This document shows, piece after piece, positions 18,439-25,245 of a DNA stretch of 64,000 nt; positions within the stretch are counted from its first letter, which is position 1; every line of letters begins with the position of its first letter. This DNA comes from Gelidibacter pelagius (lineage in GTDB: Bacteria > Bacteroidota > Bacteroidia > Flavobacteriales > Flavobacteriaceae), in assembly GCF_017581925.1 (NCBI RefSeq), contig NZ_JAGEVG010000008.1, positions 118,884 to 182,883 of the forward strand. The letters run 5' to 3'. Below the pieces are notes generated by a model. The model did not search any database and had not been told where the DNA came from. It saw only the letters and a program-made list of their open reading frames with translations. Position numbers and translations under genes: made by a program.

Positions 18439-18895
18439 AGAGTTAAGGCAAATAATTGGGCAAATTTTAAACTTTTAATCCAGCATTCAAAATCTATTTG
18501 CAAAAGAAAAAAACTGAGGTGGTGAGTATAAAATCAAAGCCAATGATGTTGGTTGGTAACACCAAATAGCATTGTTCCATCACGATTAATCTACAGCGGC
18601 TTCTTGAGATTAATATGGGTGGCGCCTATAGTTGGTGACCATTGACACATGTGATTGCCGCGCTTGTGCCTCGTTCGCAATGACGTATTGGATACATGGT
18701 GACGTGCTTACTGTACGATACAGATTGAGTGATTAATATTACTTAAACCATTAATTTCATGCCAACCAAGACCAGAATAGGCCTATGATAGGTCTTGATT
18801 TCTTTAAAATTCCATTAAATTTGCGAACATCGCCTTTGAATACGGACCATATGTTAGATCCAATTGTTTGTCATAATTTAAAACCAACCAAATAA
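18439..18895. other. 457-bp gap with a possible REP-like fragment
   Basis: No gene was found. A stretch at about 18650-18684 reads GATTGCCGCGCTTGTGCC and then CGTTCGCAATGACG. This resembles the short repeats (GATTGCCGC...CGCAATGAC) that are scattered through many bacterial genomes, and it can fold through GATTGC/GCAATG ends. At 18549-18566 a TTGGTAACACCAA dyad is weakly like the palindromic repeat family described for 31467. Confidence 0.3.
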
Positions 18896-19600
18896 ATGAT
18901 AGGAATTTTAATTGCAATTGTCCTTTCATGGTTGCTTTTACATTTAATCGAAAAAAAGAATATTTTAGTTTTAGGATTTCTTCCAATTGCCAAAAGATTA
19001 AAACAATTCTCAATCGGATTCTTAGTAACTGGATCCCTCTGTGTTCTTGTCCAATATGTAGAGGCGTACCTGAAATCATCGGCTTGGATTTTGAATGACC
19101 ATATTTCCAACGAAATTGTTTTAAAATCATTTTGGTGGGATTTTAAATCTGTATTAACAGAAGAACTCATTTTTCGTGGCGCATTGTTATACATTCTCAT
19201 CCAGAAAATAGGTTCACATAAAAGTATCTTGATTTCCGCAATTGCATTCGGAATTTATCATTGGTTCTCTTACGGTGTTTTAGGAAATGTAATGGCAATG
19301 ATTTTAGTTTTCATCGGAACAGGATTAATGGGCTACGCTTGGGCTTGGGCTTTTTCAAAAACCAAGTCTATAATGCTCGCTTTCGGACTTCATTTGGGTT
19401 GGAATTTTACTTATAACACCCTATTTTCAAAAGGGCCTTTGGGCGAATTAGTGTTCATTTCTCAAGGCGGAAATGAATTAACAGATTGGATGTCTTTTGT
19501 TAATTTTATAACTGGATGGGTTTTAGTTCCGGTTTTTATTTTAATTTACGTGAGCTATTTTGTAAAAGAAGAAACCGTATTAAAACCAAAATCCGCATAA
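18896..19600 (+). CDS. CPBP-family intramembrane metalloprotease (CAAX/Abi)
   Basis: A 234-residue polytopic membrane protein with about six to seven hydrophobic helices. The CPBP motifs are present: EELIFRG (EExxxR) near residue 85, FGIYHWFSYG in a later helix (HxxxY-type His), and HLGWNFTYN near 160. These residues bind metal in the Rce1-type glutamate protease fold. Substrate is unknown; relatives process prenylated proteins or peptides, or confer bacteriocin immunity. It is not tightly linked to any neighbour (176 bp to the next gene), which argues against a bacteriocin cassette. Confidence 0.88.
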   Translation: MIGILIAIVLSWLLLHLIEKKNILVLGFLPIAKRLKQFSIGFLVTGSLCVLVQYVEAYLKSSAWILNDHISNEIVLKSFWWDFKSVLTEELIFRGALLYILIQKIGSHKSILISAIAFGIYHWFSYGVLGNVMAMILVFIGTGLMGYAWAWAFSKTKSIMLAFGLHLGWNFTYNTLFSKGPLGELVFISQGGNELTDWMSFVNFITGWVLVPVFILIYVSYFVKEETVLKPKSA

Positions 19601-19776
19601 AAACTGTGACTGACCCCTATCCTCAACTATGGCTTATTGAGAGCCTACTTGGAGCATCCTCTGGGGTTTTGAAAGCCATTTTTTTTGAAGTTTGTGCCGA
19701 TGCACACTACAAGGATACCTAAACGCTATGCATCTCGTTACCGCCCCTCATGACTTGAAAACATAAACTCAGACAT

Positions 19777-20898
19777 ATGAAAAACCTGAATTTAAATTAT
19801 TCCGCTATTAAAACAATTGGCCTGTCAATCCTAATTTCTGTTTTCTTTACCTCCTGTGACGGACAGGTTAAAAAAAATACAGCACTATTAAAAATCGCTC
19901 CAGAACAGCTAAAAGTACATGAAGACAACATTGTCTTAAGAGCTGAAACTCTTCCCGAATTCCTATCAAACCCAAACGAACAAGACTATCAGGGAAACCA
20001 AATCAGTGGTGTCGTGCGCACGGTTTTTCAAGACAAAAATGGAAATCTATGGTTTGGTACGCAAAATGGTCTCTGCCGATATAATTCACAGGGCCTTGAT
20101 TACTTTGATATTACCGATAAAGATGGAAAGAGCATCACTGTGTATGTCATCGTTGAAGATAAATCAGGCGCTATATGGATTGGGTATGGTGGGGGAATTG
20201 CAAAATATGACGGTGCTTATTTTACCAATTATTATGAAAAAGACATCCTTATAAAAAGTGGCTTGTGGAGTATGGTGGCAGATAAGAACGGTTTGCTTTG
20301 GATTGGGACTACTCAAGGGGTTTACACTTTTAATGGGGAAGTTTTCACGCACTTTGAAATTCCTGAAGGAAAGGCAGATCCAACCCGAGGTGTAAGCACC
20401 TCCAGAATGGTACATTCCATCATGGAAGACAGCACAGGACGGATGTGGTTTGGTACAAATGGCGGCGCCTATATCTATGATGGCACTGTATTGACCAACA
20501 TCTCCGAGAAAGACGGACTTCGTTCCAATTTTGTCAATTCCATTATTGAAGACCGCGACGGAAATTTCTATATTTCAACGGCTCATAGCGGTCTTTTCTT
20601 TTATAATGGTGATACCCTTACCAATATTACTGATGCAATACTTGGTGCTGATACGGGAATCGAAACGCTACTGGAAGATCAAAAGGGAACTATTTGGTTT
20701 GGTTCAAAAGGGCGTGGTTTATACAGCTATGATGGAAAAGACTTCACTACCTATCAAATTGAAGAAAGCACTACTGGCCCAGCCACTTTTCAAATTTACG
20801 AGGATCAACAAGAACGTCTTTGGTTTGTTGGATTTGGGGGTGCTTATCGCTATGAAAATGGAAATTTTGTCAACATTACAAGGAATGGACCATGGTAA
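19777..20898 (+). CDS. Beta-propeller lipoprotein with Reg_prop repeats
   Basis: A 373-residue lipoprotein. The signal peptide ends at SVFFTSC. Seven repeats follow about every 40 residues, each with an EDKxGxxWxGTxxGlxxYdG core: GNLWFGTQNGLCRYN, GAIWIGYGGGIAKYDG, GLLWIGTTQGVYTFNG, GRMWFGTNGGAYIYDG, GNFYISTAHSGLFFYNG, GTIWFGSKGRGLYSYDG and ERLWFVGFGGAYRYENG. This is the two-component-regulator propeller repeat that forms the sensor half of Bacteroidota hybrid kinases. Here there is no Y_Y_Y, kinase or regulator domain, so it is a free-standing propeller, probably in the outer membrane or periplasm, of unknown ligand. Confidence 0.85.
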   Translation: MKNLNLNYSAIKTIGLSILISVFFTSCDGQVKKNTALLKIAPEQLKVHEDNIVLRAETLPEFLSNPNEQDYQGNQISGVVRTVFQDKNGNLWFGTQNGLCRYNSQGLDYFDITDKDGKSITVYVIVEDKSGAIWIGYGGGIAKYDGAYFTNYYEKDILIKSGLWSMVADKNGLLWIGTTQGVYTFNGEVFTHFEIPEGKADPTRGVSTSRMVHSIMEDSTGRMWFGTNGGAYIYDGTVLTNISEKDGLRSNFVNSIIEDRDGNFYISTAHSGLFFYNGDTLTNITDAILGADTGIETLLEDQKGTIWFGSKGRGLYSYDGKDFTTYQIEESTTGPATFQIYEDQQERLWFVGFGGAYRYENGNFVNITRNGPW

Positions 20899-20974
20899 GC
20901 ATCAAACTAACGCCTGCTATTGACTAAAGTTGATACGGGTGTCAATTCAGATGTTGTTTTATTCCATCCTAATT

Positions 20975-21793
20975 TTATTTGTTGCCCCGTGCAATCTCCT
21001 TGCACTTATTCCGCAACATTCTGATATTATTGATAACGCCCGGATTTCCTGCAAGATTTAATAATGGCAAATGTTCCTTAATCAGCTTCGCCTCCATTTC
21101 CTGAAGATCGGTGTCAGTGGCGATCCAGTTAAAAATCAGATGCTCTTCAATCCATTGTATAATCTCCTGTTCATGCTCAGGAGCGAACTTGTAATTATTT
21201 TGATTGCTCTTCCCTATCAATGAGCCTTTCTCGGGCACATAGCCAAGAATCGCTCCGATGGTCCTGAAAAAAGTACCGTGTCCTTTGGCCCTTAATTCTT
21301 GCTCATAAAACTGTGTTCGCAAGTTTTTGGAAGCATGGCCAATATACATGATGGTGTGATTGCGTTCTGCCAAAACATTTAAAAATACGATATCCAATGC
21401 TTTGATGTCCTTTATCCGAACAGCATAAAGTCCTGGTCCTTCTGGAACGTTCTGCTCACACTCCGTAATGGATTTAAAGTTTTTTTCGTTGATCAAAACC
21501 TTCATCATCAACTTAGGATCCAAGTTTATTTTTTTTACCGACACCTGCTTTTGCTTGGGTGTTGATTTTTTGGCAACGATGCCTTCTGAACTTCTTAAGG
21601 CAATCAGATTATTGGCATTACTAAATAGATGCGAATGGCTTTTAACGCGCGCTGCGACCTGACTACTTTTGATGTCAGAGCCATCCTTTTTACTGTACCA
21701 GCTATTCGCATTTAAAACTTCAGCAATTTCTGGAGCCGTTAAGGATTTTTTAGCTTTTAATAGCGCTTGTTGTATCGCTTCGTGTAATGTCAT
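20975..21793 (-). CDS. HARE-HTH plus GIY-YIG protein, R-M remnant partner
   Basis: A 272-residue protein with two domains. Residues 1-65 (LHEAIQQALLKAKKSLTAPE, IAEVLN, then SSQVAARVKSHSHLF) match the HARE winged-helix, which has been proposed to sense DNA modification and is found with restriction systems. From about residue 118 a GIY-YIG fold follows: GPGLYAVRI, HTIMYIGHASKNLRTQFYEQ, an insert, then LQEMEAKLIKEHLPLLNLAGNP with the catalytic Glu and Asn. It begins 3 bp after a short open frame that ends in an hsdS C-terminus, copying the order hsdS then GIY-YIG seen at 8371/8368. Inference: a survivor of a second type I R-M locus. Confidence 0.75.
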   Translation of the reverse strand: MTLHEAIQQALLKAKKSLTAPEIAEVLNANSWYSKKDGSDIKSSQVAARVKSHSHLFSNANNLIALRSSEGIVAKKSTPKQKQVSVKKINLDPKLMMKVLINEKNFKSITECEQNVPEGPGLYAVRIKDIKALDIVFLNVLAERNHTIMYIGHASKNLRTQFYEQELRAKGHGTFFRTIGAILGYVPEKGSLIGKSNQNNYKFAPEHEQEIIQWIEEHLIFNWIATDTDLQEMEAKLIKEHLPLLNLAGNPGVINNIRMLRNKCKEIARGNK

Positions 21794-21796
21794 AAT

Positions 21797-22162
21797 TTAA
21801 AACACTTGATTAATTAAACTTTTTTGTAGGGATTTGGAACTTGAGATATCAGCTTTAACCTGTTTTTCTGTTGACAGACCAATCGTACTTGGCGAGTTGC
21901 TATGTATTACGGCCGCAACCCAAGCTTTCTGGCTTTCGCGCATGACAGAAGAGCTCTCTTTTGATAGAGGTACAACAGTGCTAGATGCTTCTGCTTTGTT
22001 CTCTTTTTTGATTACAGGAATTGACCATTTCGATGTGACATCCAACCCTGCTCCTTCCATTTTTGAAGATGTAGGACTTGATACAACCTTGGGAGATGTA
22101 TAAGAATTTTGTGCTGCACTAAAGAGCATGACTATTAAAACAGATTTAATTTTGTACACCAT
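21797..22162 (-). pseudogene. Chimeric relic: lipoprotein N-terminus joined to an hsdS tail
   Basis: A 121-codon open frame with two origins. Residues 1-102 are a decayed copy of the N-terminus of the GHL10 lipoprotein at 16738-18438: shared pieces are SPKVVS, KKENK, and VMRE..AWVA.V followed by N.PS..GLST..Q. The lipobox Cys is changed to Tyr (QNSYTS against LHSCKS). Residues 104-121, ISSSKSLQKSLINQVF, equal the HsdS C-terminus ISSSKALQKSLINQVF, and the DNA around the stop codon is also nearly the same as at 8371-8430. About 460 codons of the lipoprotein and 375 of hsdS are missing. It is a recombination scar; a functional product is unlikely. Confidence 0.75.
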
Positions 22163-22567
22163 CGAGATAGCCTACAAAATTAAGCAAAATTTTAAACTTT
22201 AGTTCGAAGGTGAAAAAGTATTTGAGGTTTGTAGGGGTTTTGTTCAAGATATTATCGCATAATTCTGAAATTTCAGAACTTACGAAGGGCTATTTACCGA
22301 TTTCCCCAGACTGATATGACTGTTATATAAAACATCGTTTCATATACTTATGGATAGCTTTGTATTTGTCAATACGATGAAACATTATATATTGGTTGAT
22401 GATTTAAAAAAACGACATCGCAAATAAATTCCATCAAATTAAACGACATTTTAGAATTTGATACCCTGAACAAGGTCAAAATCAGATTTAATTTAATGTT
22501 TGGAGGCTATTGAAAAGTTGAAAGAATAACGAGACGAAAAACATCCTTGGAGGGCATGTAAATATGG

Positions 22568-22678
22568 GTTGAAATGTGCAAATAGCTACCTTCTACCTTT
22601 TCAAACTGAGAGAAGATTTGGTTTTGACTTTAGAGGAAATTGGTCTGTTTTAGGTCTTCATAATAGGCTTCATCATCC
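22568..22678 (-). pseudogene. Decayed fragment of the small gene at 14858-15250
   Basis: The plus-strand sequence here matches 15026-15136 over about 110 bp. Shared blocks include GTTGAAAT, TTTTCAAACT, GAGAAGAT, GGTCTTCATAATAGGC and TCATCATCC, in the same order and orientation. The reading frame is broken and neither end of the gene is present. Between 22163 and 22568 nothing else was recognised. Confidence 0.65.
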
Positions 22679-22731
22679 TCAGTTTTTATGAAACCGGAAA
22701 TCGAAAATCCTTTACATTAAGTTAAAACAAC

Positions 22732-22761
22732 TTGCACATCATATAAGATTCCCTAACTTTG
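22732..22761 (+). promoter_or_regulatory. Strong Bacteroidota promoter of the tyrS leader
   Basis: TTG (22732-22734), 19 nt, then TAACTTTG (22754-22761), a perfect match to the Bacteroidota consensus. Transcription should start at about 22766-22768, only a few bases before the leader-peptide ATG at 22770. Confidence 0.75.
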
Positions 22762-22769
22762 CCCGCGAA

Positions 22770-22871
22770 ATGAAAATTTTGAACTACATATTACGCCTTC
22801 CTTTTTTCAGCACTTATTATTATACTAATACTTGCTCGGATAGGTTATACATATACTTGAAATTGATTTAA
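22770..22871 (+). CDS. Tyrosine-rich leader peptide of tyrS
   Basis: A 33-codon frame (atg at 22770, taa at 22869-22871). Its product reads MKILNYILRLPFFSTYYYTN and then TCSDRLYIYLKLI. Six of 33 codons are Tyr, three of them consecutive (TAT TAT TAT at 22815-22823), with others at 22785, 22848 and 22854. The frame starts just after a perfect promoter and ends 26 nt before a strong terminator that precedes the tyrosyl-tRNA synthetase gene. The design matches amino-acid leader peptides such as PheM of E. coli pheST. The peptide itself probably has no function beyond setting ribosome position. It has almost no 5' leader, so initiation is nearly leaderless. Confidence 0.75.
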   Translation: MKILNYILRLPFFSTYYYTNTCSDRLYIYLKLI

Positions 22872-22910
22872 AAACAACAACATATAGTAACATACCTAAA
22901 GCCCGAGCAA
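22832..22910 (+). promoter_or_regulatory. Antiterminator of the tyrS attenuator
   Basis: Inside the leader-peptide frame, TTGCTCGG (22832-22839) is complementary to CCGAGCAA (22903-22910), the 5' arm of the terminator. TAGGTTAT (22841-22848) also pairs with ATACCTA (22892-22898) with one bulged base. Forming this 8 + 7 bp helix excludes the terminator. A ribosome held at the Tyr codons 22815-22823 leaves the 5' arm free; one translating codons 22-29 covers it. Inference: low Tyr-tRNA favours read-through into tyrS. Confidence 0.7.
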
Positions 22911-22929
22911 AATGCTCGGGCTTTTTTTT
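22898..22929 (+). terminator. Rho-independent terminator in front of tyrS
   Basis: A perfect 12-bp stem (AAAGCCCGAGCA at 22898-22909 with TGCTCGGGCTTT at 22913-22924) closes a 3-nt loop and runs into eight T (22922-22929). It ends 13 nt before the tyrS ATG. A terminator directly in front of an intact gene, behind its own promoter, implies attenuation. Confidence 0.9.
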
Positions 22930-22942
22930 ATTCAAAAATGAC

Positions 22943-24148
22943 ATGAAAACAATTGGCAGATTGAAAGACAATGTAGAAATTATTCTACCAGAAGATGGGT
23001 TGGACCAGAAGTTGGAACAGGCCGAAAAGGAAGGTAAGAAACTCATCATCAAACTTGGGTTTGACCCCACCGCCCCGGATTTGCATTTGGGTCATGCAGT
23101 GGTGCTGAAAAAACTAAAGGAGTTTCAGGACTTAGGGCATCAAATCGTAATTTTGGTAGGCGATTTTACCGCCAGAATTGGTGATCCGACTGGGAAAAAC
23201 AAAAGCCGCCAACCGTTAAGCAACGACGAGGTGATTAAAAATGCGGAAACCTATATCGCTCAACTGTCCAAGATCATTGATGTTGAAAAGAGTGAGATCG
23301 TTTTCAACTCCGATTGGTTGGATCAACTGTCCTTTTCTGAAATCATTCAGATTTTATCCAAAGTGACCGTGGCCCAATTGATGCACCGCAAGGATTTCAA
23401 CCAACGGTTTACCGAAAACACGCCTATCGCCATGCACGAATTGGTGTACCCTATTTTGCAAGGCTATGATTCCGTAAAAATCAATTGCGATATTGAAATG
23501 GGTGGTACCGACCAACTCTTTAATTGTACAATGGGACGGCAATTGCAACAAACCTACGGCATGGCGCCTCAAACCGTCATGTGCATGCCTTTGTTAAGAG
23601 GTTTGGACGGCAAGGAAAAAATGAGCAAATCGCTGCACAATACCATCGGGTTAATCGACCCACCAAATGAGATGTTTGGTAAAACCATGTCCATGCCCGA
23701 TACGCTGATTACAGAGTTTTTGGAGCTGACCACCGACTTTTCTGTTGAAGAGAAGCAGGCCTTAAAAGAGCGCTTGGTATCTGGAGAAAATCCGATGAAC
23801 CTCAAAAAGATCATCGCCAAAAACATCATTAGCCAATACCATAGTGAACAAGAAGCCCAGGAAGCTGAAGATTTTTTCACCAATCAATTTCAAAATAAAA
23901 TATTTGAAGAGAAAGCGTTTGAACCGGTATCCATGTCGTCCATGACTTCTGAAAACGGCAGCCTGAGTCTCATTGATTTATGCAGCCAACTAAAAGATGA
24001 TTTGAGCAAGTCCGCGCTAAGACGACTGATTGAAAGTGGCGCCATTCAAATCGATACTGAAAAGATAACCGATCCGTTCCAGAGTATTCCGCTGAAAAAG
24101 AATCTACGGATCAAGGTGGGGAAACGGGGGTTTTATGAGTTGAGGTGA
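22943..24148 (+). CDS. tyrS: Tyrosyl-tRNA synthetase
   Basis: A 401-residue class I synthetase that charges tRNA-Tyr with tyrosine in the cytoplasm. The HIGH motif appears as DPTAPDLHLGHAV near residue 40 and the KMSKS motif as DGKEKMSKSLHN near 230. The tyrosine/tRNA site region MHELVYPILQGYDSVKI and the GGTDQLFNC motif are present. A C-terminal S4-like RNA-binding domain (SKSALRRLIESGAIQID, then LRIKVGKRGFYELR) completes it. Length and motifs fit the TyrZ-like (type 2) branch. Expression appears to be controlled by the leader peptide and terminator just upstream. The gene is complete. Confidence 0.97.
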   Translation: MKTIGRLKDNVEIILPEDGLDQKLEQAEKEGKKLIIKLGFDPTAPDLHLGHAVVLKKLKEFQDLGHQIVILVGDFTARIGDPTGKNKSRQPLSNDEVIKNAETYIAQLSKIIDVEKSEIVFNSDWLDQLSFSEIIQILSKVTVAQLMHRKDFNQRFTENTPIAMHELVYPILQGYDSVKINCDIEMGGTDQLFNCTMGRQLQQTYGMAPQTVMCMPLLRGLDGKEKMSKSLHNTIGLIDPPNEMFGKTMSMPDTLITEFLELTTDFSVEEKQALKERLVSGENPMNLKKIIAKNIISQYHSEQEAQEAEDFFTNQFQNKIFEEKAFEPVSMSSMTSENGSLSLIDLCSQLKDDLSKSALRRLIESGAIQIDTEKITDPFQSIPLKKNLRIKVGKRGFYELR

Positions 24149-24300
24149 GAGGGATTAGGTATGAGGGATTAGGGATTAGGAAATAAGCACGAAGTTGGAA
24201 GCACGGAGATGGATGAGATGAGTGGGTAGTGGTGAGAGGTGAGAGGTGAGAGGGATTAGGGATTAGGGATTAGGGATTAGGGATTAGGGATTAGGGAATA
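24131..24300 (+). repeat. Heptanucleotide array (GGTGAGA / GGGATTA)
   Basis: The array starts over the tyrS stop codon and is built of 7-bp units. It runs through mixed units at 24140-24180 and an interrupted middle, then three GGTGAGA (24231-24251), six perfect GGGATTA (24252-24293) and one GGGAATA (24294-24300). The GGG runs every 7 bp could form a G-quadruplex on the plus strand. Further heptads (TTGTTGA, TTATTGA, TTGCTGA) follow at about 24321-24345. Confidence 0.8.
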
Positions 24301-24493
24301 AGTAATTATTAAAGATGGTTATTTGTTGATTATTGATTGCTGACCCGCCCTAACGTGCCTTTTCCTGCCCGAATGATTTCGTTCAGGCGGCCGATACGGG
24401 CGAGTTGTTGATTGTTGATTAATGAACGAATACCGGTCGACTCTAATCAGGGATGTTCAAAAATTAACGACTGACGACCACCTGTCAGATCGT

Positions 24494-25027
24494 GCCATTT
24501 CCTGGCCGAATGGATTTGTCCGGACGGGCGGCACGCATGGGTTAACGACTTGTCCGAACCTACCCTTACCTCCCCAATGGAATCCGCCTAATATTCAGTA
24601 CGGAGCGGGTTGAAGAATGTTGATTTTTGAATCCTTGACAGGGATTGATGTTTGGAATTTATCCAGAAGAAGGTTGAATATCAAATAGTGAAATTTGATC
24701 AGGATGGAAACTTTGTAGGTTGAATTTGGAATTTGGAATCAGAAAGTGATTATCTATTAAAGATTGTTGATTATTGATTGCTGACCCGTCCGAACGTGGA
24801 GTTTCCTGCCCGAATGGTTTTACCAGACGGGTGGCACGGATGGCTTAACGACTTGCCCGAACCTACCCTTATCTTCCCTAATGAATCCGCATATTAGTCA
24901 GTACGGGACGGGTTGAAGAATATGGAATTTTGAATTCTTGACAGGGATTGATGTTTGGAATTTATCCATAAGAAGGTTGAATATCAAATAGTGAAATTTG
25001 ATCAGGATGGAAACTTTGTAGGTTGAA
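24494..25027 (+). repeat. Pair of about 230-bp direct repeats with REP-like hairpins
   Basis: Copy 1 (about 24494-24725) and copy 2 (about 24795-25027) are offset by about 303 bp and share long blocks such as TTCTTGACAGGGATTGATG-like text (copy 1 has one change) and GAAATTTGATCAGGATGG. Each starts with a GC-rich hairpin-like segment (CCTGxCCGAATGG then GGACGGGCGGCAC or a variant). A third, partial copy of the first 80 bp lies at 24318-24400. A 63-codon frame at 24422-24613 lies mostly within the repeat and is not believed. Confidence 0.65.
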
Positions 25028-25083
25028 CTCAGAATTTAGAATTTGGAATTTAACCATTGTAGATCGTTGATTATTGTAATGTT

Positions 25084-25155
25084 CAGTGCTCCCGTCTTCC
25101 GTCTTCCGTCCTCGGTCCTCGGTCTCCCCTCTTCCATCTTCCATCTTCCATCTTT
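25084..25155 (+). repeat. Heptanucleotide pyrimidine array
   Basis: Read on the minus strand this is a run of 7-bp units: ATGGAAG three times, AGGGGAG, ACCGAGG twice, ACGGAAG twice, ACGGGAG. The period is exact while the units drift. It lies just upstream of the palindrome and promoter of the di-haem oxidoreductase operon. Confidence 0.7.
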
Positions 25156-25172
25156 AGACAAATGCATTAATA

Positions 25173-25194
25173 ATTTTTAGATTAATCTAAAAAT
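25173..25194. promoter_or_regulatory. Perfect 22-bp palindrome, probable operator
   Basis: Two perfect 11-bp arms (ATTTTTAGATT / AATCTAAAAAT) meet without a spacer. The dyad ends 4 bp before the -33 box of the following promoter, the position expected for a regulator site. The core TTTAGATTAATCTAAA is loosely like DtxR/MntR-family metal-regulator sites; this resemblance is an inference. Confidence 0.6.
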
Positions 25195-25198
25195 ATAT

Positions 25199-25228
25199 TT
25201 GTTCATTCTTACATAATGTTTAGCTTTG
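25199..25228 (+). promoter_or_regulatory. Promoter of the di-haem oxidoreductase operon
   Basis: TTG (25199-25201), 19 nt, then TAGCTTTG (25221-25228), a perfect consensus match. The start ATG follows 18 nt later at 25246. The adjacent 22-bp palindrome suggests that the operon is switched. Confidence 0.7.
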
Positions 25229-25245
25229 CCTAAAACTACAACAAA

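Noticed and set aside
18896..19600. The CPBP protease as immunity protein of a bacteriocin cluster
   Set aside because: No leader-peptide-like small frame, ABC exporter or modifying enzyme lies next to it.
21797..21850. The hsdS tail fragment as a silent cassette for phase-variable specificity switching
   Set aside because: Only about 18 codons of the extreme C-terminus are present and no target-recognition domain, so recombination with hsdS could not change specificity. No recombinase gene is nearby.
22766..22942. A T-box riboswitch in front of tyrS
   Set aside because: There is no T-box sequence or specifier-loop architecture in the short leader, and the leader is nearly filled by a Tyr-rich frame. 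Peptide attenuation explains all elements.
24252..24300. A CRISPR array or telomere repeat
   Set aside because: Units are 7 bp without unique spacers and no cas gene is present. The window continues on both sides, so it is not a chromosome end.
24422..24613. A 63-codon frame after tyrS
   Set aside because: It lies in a duplicated non-coding repeat, has odd composition (Pro- and Trp-rich) and is not preserved in the second copy.
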